DNA of 64,000 bases, taken from Cryomorpha sp963741985. Lineage in GTDB: Bacteria; Bacteroidota; Bacteroidia; Flavobacteriales_D; Cryomorphaceae. A model generated the notes under the pieces. It did not search any database and was not told where the DNA came from. It was given only the letters and a program-made list of their open reading frames with translations. Position 1 is the stretch's first letter; each line of letters begins with the position of its first letter. Shown here in pieces: positions 55,832-62,037 of this stretch. The stretch covers positions 186,001 through 250,000 of the forward strand of contig CAVUKD010000003.1 of NCBI GenBank assembly GCA_963741985.1, read 5' to 3'. The position numbers were made by a program, and so were the translations under genes.

Positions 55832-56751
55832 ATGAAAAATTACAATGAAACTACTGGTATGGATATGTCAAAACTTACTATTGATGTCCACTTATATCTT
55901 GCAAACCGGTAAAAGCAATTTGGAAATAATATTATCGGCCACATGGCGATACTTGCCTAGATCAATAGCCATAAAATCAAAATAGATGAAGTTCGTTTCT
56001 ATTTCGAGCATGCCGGAATGTATTCACTTTCTTTAGCCGCATTCCTTGCTGAGAAAAATATTGTTTGCAGCATGGTACCTACTTTGCAAATTAAACGGTC
56101 GATGGAGGTTGTGAGAGGCAAAAATGATAAGGTAGATGCTGCACGTATAGCTGAATACGCTTATTTATATCGAGATAAACTCCAAGAAGGAGGGTATGAA
56201 CAGTCTATGAAGAAACATTCACTAGTGCATAAAAAAGGTGAAGCAAAGATACTCTTGACACACATGCTAAACTTATAAAAGTGTTCGCTCAGGAAATCAA
56301 AGAAGTGGAAGCTGAAATTAAAAAGATTATCAGCTCAGATGAGACAATTGGTTGCTTCTACAAGCACGCGACTTCAGTAAAGGGAGTGGGTTTTGTCCTT
56401 GAGGCTCATTTGATAGTTACCACGAATTGTGTCACCGCTTTTGAAAATGCTCGACAATATGGCTGTTACGTAGGAATTGCTCCTTTTCCTTATCCGTCCG
56501 GCATAAGCGTTAAAGGGAATACTAAAGTAAGTAAGATGGGTACGCAGAAAATGAAAAAGTTACTCTTAATGGGTGCCTCATCCGCCAGACAACATGATCC
56601 GGAGCTAAGGCAAAACTCTCTTAAACGTATAGAAAATGGTAAAAATAAAATGAGCACTATGAACATAATTAAAAACAAATTAATCCAACGTGTATGCGCA
56701 GTAGTAAAAAGGGAAACCCGCTATGTATCTCTTGCTAAATACCCTGCATAG
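55832..56751 (+). pseudogene. IS110-family transposase, inactivated
   Basis: The conceptual protein starts MKNYNETTGMDMSKLTIDVHLY, with the first Asp of the DEDD catalytic tetrad in GMDMSK. A TAA at about 55910 and a TAG at about 55960 interrupt the same frame; a frameshift near 56230 moves to the second frame, where KDTLDTHAKLIKVFAQEIKE continues. Later conserved parts include VRGKNDKVDAARIAEYAY, VKGVGFVLEAHLI and the C-terminal YVGIAPFPYPSGISVKGN with the catalytic Ser. Total about 306 residues, close to normal length, so it was full-sized before decay. The element cannot move by itself. Confidence 0.88.
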
Positions 56752-56760
56752 GAGATTTGG
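55832..56760 (+). mobile_element. Remnant of IS110-type insertion sequence
   Basis: Coding part only; true ends are unknown because IS110 elements have no inverted terminal repeats. It sits immediately downstream of the DNA methyltransferase gene. Confidence 0.7.
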
Positions 56761-56946
56761 AAAACTCAAAAAAGAGCTATTCACATTGTTGAAAATTTGA
56801 TGTGTTTTAGGCTTAGAAGACGGGTTCCCTTCGGTGTCAAGTGACTCAAAGTTTAACTTGCTTCGCACCGTGATGGGGCTTCGCTTTGTTTTCGCAGAGA
56901 GTGAATTTCGAGATGCTTCTTATTTTTGGAGAATAGCCTGAAATCG

Positions 56947-58263
56947 TTAATAAGCAGTTTTGGAAGAGTCAGCCTCCTCCAGCCCAATAAACTTCTTCTT
57001 ATTCTTGTATTCAGCTTCTCTATCGGCCAGCGCAAATCCACCTTTGATGAGATGCGCATTGAGGAAGGTTTTGTTTTTTAAGTAGAGGTAGCCCAAGAGA
57101 TTCCCGTCAGAATCATATCGCTCAGTTTCGTATTTTAAAAAGACTTTCTGGCCTTTGGTTTTGAGGGTGAGAAATTTCGTTGCGGAAGCCGTGGTATCTC
57201 TTTTGGCCTTCACTCCTATCAGTCGCACAACCACATCGTTGCTCAGGCGCAGGAGCTCAGGGTTCAGTATTTCCTTTATGGAAAAGTATTCTTCGCGCTG
57301 CTCGCTGTCCTTATCGATTTTGGATCCGTATTGCTTTTTCTTGGGATCGGTCTGCTTGTCGAGGTTTTGGAAATCGATGAAGCGGTAAGGTAGTTTCGCG
57401 AAAGCGGCATCCACATCGAGATTGATTTTGTCTTTTGGGAAGAGGTAGACCGCTTCGGCTTTTCCGGTTTCCAGTTTCTTCTTTGCTACAGCTAAAAAAT
57501 CGGGATTGATCTCATAACCCACCGAATTGCGATCAAGATTGCGTGCGGCCAGTGATGTGGTACCGCTCCCCATAAAAGGATCGAGAATGGTCTCGCCTTT
57601 GAAGGCAAACATCTTTATGAGCCGCTTAGGTAATTCTTCGGGAAACATAGCAATATGACTATCCTGCCGGGTTCCACCAAAATTCCAGTGGCCAGCGAAG
57701 TATTCCTTCCACTCGGCAGTGGTCATGCGCGACTGCTCCTTAATTTCTTTGGATACTTTGGCAGTGGGTTTTCCTAATTTCTTGAAGACCAGAATAAACT
57801 CATAGTCGAGCGAGAGAATCCCGTTGCGGGGTGTGGGAAAACTGCCCATGAGCGAGGCACCACCAGTGGTATTGGTGGTCGTCTTTTTTTGCCAGATAAT
57901 GGCGCCCATGTAATCGAAGCCGACGCTTTCGCAAAATTTGATAATCTCGGTGCGAATGGGAATGACCTTGTAGCGACCGTAATAGACTGCTCGGGCAAAC
58001 TGATCGCCGATGTTAATGCACATCCGACAGCCCTTGTCGAGTACCCGATGACACTCCTTCCATACCAGATTGAGGTTGTTGATATACGTCTCGTAGTCTT
58101 CGTGATAGCCTATCTGATGGGCGGTACCATAATCTTTGAGCTGCCAGTACGGTGGTGAGGTAATGACAAGCTGCACGGATTGATCCTCTACGAGGTTCAT
58201 CTGCCTGCTGTCGCCGTTGATTAGGGTATGGGTGGTGCTCACGTGCGTTTTTTTTGTTGGCAC
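56947..58263 (-). CDS. Beta-class DNA methyltransferase with C-terminal SNase-like domain
   Basis: 438 residues. Motif IV TSPPYW at 35-40 precedes motif I DPFMGSGTTSLAA at 228-240, the beta-class order; a Ser before PPY favours N4-cytosine methylation over N6-adenine, though this is not decisive. Motif X region is around 247-262 (VGYEINPDFL). Residues 338-431 look like a staphylococcal-nuclease domain: VVVRLIGVKAK, FLTLKTKGQKVFL, DGNLLGYLYLKNKTFLNAHLIKGGFALAD. Positions corresponding to catalytic Asp40, Glu43 and Arg87 of the nuclease are Lys, Arg and Asn here, while Arg35 is kept. So the domain is probably a binding module. No restriction enzyme gene is adjacent: an orphan methyltransferase. 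Confidence 0.87.
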   Translation of the reverse strand: MPTKKTHVSTTHTLINGDSRQMNLVEDQSVQLVITSPPYWQLKDYGTAHQIGYHEDYETYINNLNLVWKECHRVLDKGCRMCINIGDQFARAVYYGRYKVIPIRTEIIKFCESVGFDYMGAIIWQKKTTTNTTGGASLMGSFPTPRNGILSLDYEFILVFKKLGKPTAKVSKEIKEQSRMTTAEWKEYFAGHWNFGGTRQDSHIAMFPEELPKRLIKMFAFKGETILDPFMGSGTTSLAARNLDRNSVGYEINPDFLAVAKKKLETGKAEAVYLFPKDKINLDVDAAFAKLPYRFIDFQNLDKQTDPKKKQYGSKIDKDSEQREEYFSIKEILNPELLRLSNDVVVRLIGVKAKRDTTASATKFLTLKTKGQKVFLKYETERYDSDGNLLGYLYLKNKTFLNAHLIKGGFALADREAEYKNKKKFIGLEEADSSKTAY

Positions 58264-58323
58264 GAAGATATGGGTTTTGGTTTTTAGTGATTGGTTTTTA
58301 ATGGTCGGTTTTTAAGTTTGATG

Positions 58324-58920
58324 CGATTGCCGTCGCTCGTGTCTCTCAATGCACTATTTGTCCGGCAACCGGAACGTGCTGATAAAAAATACCGCACCGA
58401 CGGTAGCTTTATCGTCAGCATTGCCGGATTTCTTGTTGAAAATGTTTAACCGCATTCTAAGAACAAGAAGCAAAACTCCTTCCCTTTTTTGCAAACCTGG
58501 CGGGACGCCAGATGAAACCACCCTGGCCCCCACGAAATATCGGGATGTACCATTGGGACGCCAGCGTGGGCGTGTTCAAATTGCGGGTTAATTCATTCAA
58601 CCCTGAAAGGGGCGCATGTTTATAGCGCATAAATTCGAAATAGATTTTACGACCCTGGAGGGGTCGAATCACTCGCAAATAAATTTTGAAACCGTCGCTC
58701 GCGTCTCGCGAGGGACTATTCGTCCGTGCCGATAGTACCGACAAACGAGGTACGAGCTTCGACGGTGCATCTTGCCGGGATAAGAATTGAATATACCTAA
58801 TATTTTTTTCTAAAATAGGATCAAAAGAAGGATTCTCTTTTTGGAAACCTGGCGAGACGCCAGAGGTAACCACCCTCGCGAGACCCGAGCGTGGGCCTAC
58901 CGAAGACCTCAGAGGTTTGC
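58324..58920. repeat. Two direct copies of a GC-rich dispersed repeat of about 230 bp
   Basis: Copy 1 is about 58324-58570 and copy 2 about 58690-58920. Shared blocks in the same order: an (a/g)ccgtcgctcg start, ACTATT-GTCC, a TTGCCGG block, a CTCCTTCCC/TCTCTTTTT-type run, AAACCTGGCG-GACGCCAG and a final CGTGGGC. Between them is a pair of short hairpins with CCCTGAAAGGGGC and GACCCTGGAGGGGTC. Such repeats are known as dispersed, partly palindromic elements in Bacteroidota; no coding capacity. Confidence 0.65.
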
Positions 58921-59012
58921 CAGCTTTCTTATTTTGCCAAACTTCGTTTCCAAAACCTCTCAGGTCGCAAGCGAGGAAAATTCAATCACCTTGCCTATTG
59001 CCAAATTGCCTA

Positions 59013-59047
59013 TTGACCTCCCTCCCTTCAAAAATATTCTACCTTTG
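59013..59047 (+). promoter_or_regulatory. Promoter of the NrnA-like operon (TTG / TACCTTTG)
   Basis: TACCTTTG at 59040-59047 matches TAnnTTTG perfectly; TTG at 59013-59015 is 24 bp upstream, slightly longer than usual. The ATG at 59054 is 6 bp downstream, so the mRNA may have almost no leader. Confidence 0.55.
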
Positions 59048-59053
59048 CCGCCT

Positions 59054-60076
59054 ATGATAAATATGGCATCGACTAGCGAGATTCAAAAACTTTTGGAAGC
59101 AAAACCCAATGTGGTGATTACTGTGCACCGCGGTCCCGATGGCGACGCGATTGGCAGTGGATTGGGATGGATGCATATTTTGGCGAAAGCCGGAATACAG
59201 GCCCAAGTAATTGTCCCGGACGCGTACCCGGAATTTCTTAAATGGATGCCAGGCAATGACAAAATAATTGTTTTTGAAAAAGACGCTCCCCGAGCTAATA
59301 CCGCCATTCAAAAAGCGGATCTTATCTTCTGTCTAGACTTTAACGCCCCTTCGCGCATGGGGTCGCTCGAAAATACCATAATGAAAGCAAATAAGCCAAT
59401 CGTAGTGGTGGATCATCACCGCGAGCCTGTTGCTTTTGCGCAAGCATACTACACGGACGATACGGCATCGAGTACGGCCGAGATGATCTACCGACTCTGC
59501 GAAGTGTTGGGCTGGGAAGGTCACATTGACCGCGATGGCGCCATTTGTCTATACACCGGAATCGTAACCGACACGGGCTCTTTTCGATATCCCTCAGCGA
59601 GTCCGCGTCTTATGCGCATTGCAGCAAAACTTATGGAAACCGGCATCGACCACAGCCGCGTGTACCGCGAAGTATTCGACAATAACTCCGAAGCGCAGCT
59701 GCGCCTAAGGGGATTCGCGCTGTCGCAGCGCCTCACGGTATTGCCCGAAGCCTCTACAGCGTATATTGCACTTTCGCAGGAAGACCTCGCCCAGTTTCAG
59801 TATCAAAAAGGCGATACCGAAGGCCTGGTGAATTATGCACTCGGTATAAAAGGGATAAACCTTGCCGGCTTTTTTGCCGAAAAGGACGGCATTATAAAAA
59901 TCTCGCTGCGCAGCACTGGCACCTATGATGTGAATGTGCTAGCGCGTCAGAACTTCGAAGGAGGAGGCCATATCAACGCGGCCGGTGGTAAAAGTGAATT
60001 ATCGCTCGAAGAAACCACCAAAAAGTTTGAAGAAATTGTAACTTTAGAAGCTGAAAAAATTCGCGACTCGATATGA
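59054..60076 (+). CDS. DHH phosphoesterase, NrnA-like (nanoRNase/pAp phosphatase)
   Basis: 340 residues from ATG at 59054 (MINMASTSE); ATG at 59063 is also possible. DHH-domain motifs: HRGPDGDAIGSGLG (metal ligands), LDFNAPSRMG, VVVDHHREPVAF (DHH) and a late DTGSF; DHHA1 domain with GGGHINAAGG near the end. NrnA degrades short oligoribonucleotides and 3'-phosphoadenosine 5'-phosphate. First gene of a three-gene operon; the stop overlaps the FKBP start by 4 bp (ATGA). Confidence 0.9.
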   Translation: MINMASTSEIQKLLEAKPNVVITVHRGPDGDAIGSGLGWMHILAKAGIQAQVIVPDAYPEFLKWMPGNDKIIVFEKDAPRANTAIQKADLIFCLDFNAPSRMGSLENTIMKANKPIVVVDHHREPVAFAQAYYTDDTASSTAEMIYRLCEVLGWEGHIDRDGAICLYTGIVTDTGSFRYPSASPRLMRIAAKLMETGIDHSRVYREVFDNNSEAQLRLRGFALSQRLTVLPEASTAYIALSQEDLAQFQYQKGDTEGLVNYALGIKGINLAGFFAEKDGIIKISLRSTGTYDVNVLARQNFEGGGHINAAGGKSELSLEETTKKFEEIVTLEAEKIRDSI

Positions 60077-60591
60077 AATCCTTTCTGATCGTACTTCTGC
60101 TTTACTCCGAATGCCTGCTGCTGGCGACCTCATGCGGAAGCAAACCCTCTGGCAAACCGCAGTCTATTAATCGCGACGAACTACTGAGGATGAACCGCGA
60201 AAACCTTAACCGCGAAACAGCCATGATCCACAAATACATCGTAGCGCGAAAATGGGAAATGAAAGAGTCACCGACCGGTTTGCGTTATACTATTTTTTAC
60301 GATGATTCGGGAGCTACTGCCTTAGACGATCAAGTGGTGTCGATTGCTTACAAGGCTATGTTGCTCGATAGCACCGGCATAGCCAGCGCGAGTGCCTCCG
60401 AGCCCCTGAGTTTTCGGGTGGGACGAGACAATGTGGTGAGTGGGCTTCATGAAGCCGTCAAACTTCTTTCGGTAGGCGATAGTGCCCGCTTTATACTCCC
60501 GTCGCATTTGGCTTACGGCCTTACCGGCGATGTAAATATACCCGGCAATGCCCCAATTGTCTATGATGTTGAAATGCTCAAAATACAGTAG
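60073..60591 (+). CDS. FKBP-type peptidyl-prolyl isomerase lipoprotein (GldI-like)
   Basis: 172 residues. Signal peptide ending at LATSC with C21 as the lipidated residue. The C-terminal half is an FKBP domain: VVSIAYKAMLLDSTGI, LSFRVGRDNVVSGLHEAVKLLSVGDSARFILPSHLAYGLTG (key FKBP loops) and PIVYDVEMLKI. In Bacteroidota such outer-membrane PPIases near nrnA include GldI, needed for gliding and T9SS. This gene is a good candidate, but the identity is not proven. It overlaps nrnA by 4 bp. Confidence 0.82.
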   Translation: MKSFLIVLLLYSECLLLATSCGSKPSGKPQSINRDELLRMNRENLNRETAMIHKYIVARKWEMKESPTGLRYTIFYDDSGATALDDQVVSIAYKAMLLDSTGIASASASEPLSFRVGRDNVVSGLHEAVKLLSVGDSARFILPSHLAYGLTGDVNIPGNAPIVYDVEMLKIQ

Positions 60592-61369
60592 CCTTTTCCT
60601 TTTCGCCCTTCTACTAATGTGTTGCGGCGATTCCGAATATACGGTTACCCCCGACGGCAACCAGTGGCGCCTTGTGGAGTTTGGAGATCAGAAAGCGCGG
60701 CTTGACTCGGCCGAGATCATCTATCTCGACGGAGAGATATTCCGCAACAGGGAGTTTTACCCGATGCGCAGTTTTTACAGCCTTCCCGCAAATGCGGGTA
60801 ACGATGCTCTCTGGAACGTATTACGCACCCGTTATACCGGCGACAGCCTAGAATATATATCCTACACCCGCGATTTTCTCCATCCCGACTCGCTCCTCGG
60901 CGACACCCTGCATTACTTCTTGCGCATAGACCGCATGCGCACGGCAATCCAGCTCAGCGACGACCGCTTGGTAGAGCTTTCGCGATTGGACAGATTGGTA
61001 CGCACCGATTCAGTTCGCACGCTTTACACCGAGTACAAAGACATTTATTTCCGCAGTCTTTCACAGCCCGACACCACGCAGGTACGCTACGGCCGTGAGG
61101 TGGTTTTGCAGTACCGCGGCAGCACCCTTTCGGGAAAAGTATTTGACGACAGCCAGCGCATGGAAGGCCCGCTGCGATTCGTAATGGGCGACGACCGGCA
61201 GGTGATTCCCGGCATAGAGCTGGCGCTGGAGAAAATGCATTTGCATGAAACGGCGCGTGTTGTTATTCCTTCTTGGTTGGCTTTTGGTGCGCGAGGAAGT
61301 GCTGGCGGAAGAGTTGGAGGGTATGAGCCAGTGGTTTATGAGCTGGAGGTTTTGGAGTTGGGGAAATAA
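60566..61369 (+). CDS. Second FKBP-type PPIase lipoprotein
   Basis: 267 residues from ATG at 60566 (MLKCSKYSSLFLFALLLMCCG), overlapping the previous gene by 26 bp. Lipobox at LLMCC. A long helical part (about 35-165) precedes the FKBP domain (about 175-267): YGREVVLQYRGSTLSGKVFDD, RFVMGDDRQVIPGIELALEKMHLHETARVVIPSWLAFGARG and YEPVVYELEVLELGK. Same family as its neighbour but with a much longer N-terminal region. The two may act as paired chaperones in the periplasm. Confidence 0.85.
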   Translation: MLKCSKYSSLFLFALLLMCCGDSEYTVTPDGNQWRLVEFGDQKARLDSAEIIYLDGEIFRNREFYPMRSFYSLPANAGNDALWNVLRTRYTGDSLEYISYTRDFLHPDSLLGDTLHYFLRIDRMRTAIQLSDDRLVELSRLDRLVRTDSVRTLYTEYKDIYFRSLSQPDTTQVRYGREVVLQYRGSTLSGKVFDDSQRMEGPLRFVMGDDRQVIPGIELALEKMHLHETARVVIPSWLAFGARGSAGGRVGGYEPVVYELEVLELGK

Positions 61370-61685
61370 ATCTGGCTTCGTTTCGGCGAGTACAGATAAA
61401 TACCATTAGCATTCGTTAATGGAAGTATTTGATTTTCAAATTGCAAAATTTGAACTTAGAAAGCTTTACAAATTGGCTGGACACTTATATTACTTCGCAT
61501 CTTCAGTGATGATTTGACAAATAGGGTTGATTGGAAAGCATGATTCTATGGTTCGAAGGAAATCATGTAATTCGTGAATCCTATTCCATGCTAACAATAA
61601 AAATACGGTTCCTAATCTAGTAGTCAAGTCCGCCCCTTTAGTAGAAACCGTTTGCACCTTTCGCCACATGGTGAGGAACTTAATT

Positions 61686-61950
61686 GTATAGTATTACCCA
61701 TTTAGATCGTGAAATTTTCAAATTTGCTTTTATTCCAGTAGGTGCCGTCGCTCCGTGTCTCGCGAGGGACCTTTATTTCAGTTAAAATGGAAATTAAAAC
61801 GCATTGACATACAATAAGGATAACTTCGCTTATTCCATAAAGCTTTCTCAAATACTAAACCGTCCCTCGCGAGACGCGAAGCGACTGCGTTGAGTGCTTA
61901 TGCGTTAAAATCGTCTTCCGACATCTAAATGGATAACCCTATAAGTGTAA
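61686..61950. repeat. Large inverted repeat, MITE-like
   Basis: Left arm about 61686-61771 and right arm about 61858-61950 are imperfect reverse complements. The outer part shares (C/A)CCATTTAGAT against ATCTAAATGGAT; the inner part is GC-rich: TCTCGCGAGGGAC (61758-61770) against GTCCCTCGCGAGA (61862-61874). The middle of about 85 bp is AT-rich. The inner block belongs to the same family as the repeats at 58324-58920. No open frame. Confidence 0.65.
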
Positions 61951-61984
61951 TCTAAACCTTTCTCATGGCAAGTACTGATTTAAA

Positions 61985-62021
61985 ATAAAAAAGAGCTGCT
62001 CTTGCGGGCAGCTCTTTTTAC
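61985..62021 (-). terminator. Terminator of the HYR adhesin gene
   Basis: A GAGCTGC / GCAGCTC stem lengthened by A-T pairs, with a loop of about eight bases. Read on the minus strand, the stem is followed by T residues. It begins 17 bp after the adhesin stop. Confidence 0.85.
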
Positions 62022-62037
62022 AATGATTGTAAGGTGA

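Larger units (their letters stand above)
58264..59053. other. Repeat-rich intergenic region
   Basis: No gene before the ATG at 59054. The frame that opens at 58841 has no protein-like content until 59054. Contains the dispersed repeats listed at 58324-58920. Confidence 0.6.
61370..62037. other. Repeat-bearing intergenic region
   Basis: No gene seen. Holds the long inverted repeat of 61686-61950 and the terminator of the partial adhesin gene. Confidence 0.55.

Noticed and set aside
58841..59053. Upstream extension of the NrnA frame
   Set aside because: Consists of dispersed-repeat sequence and contains the promoter; real homology begins at 59054.
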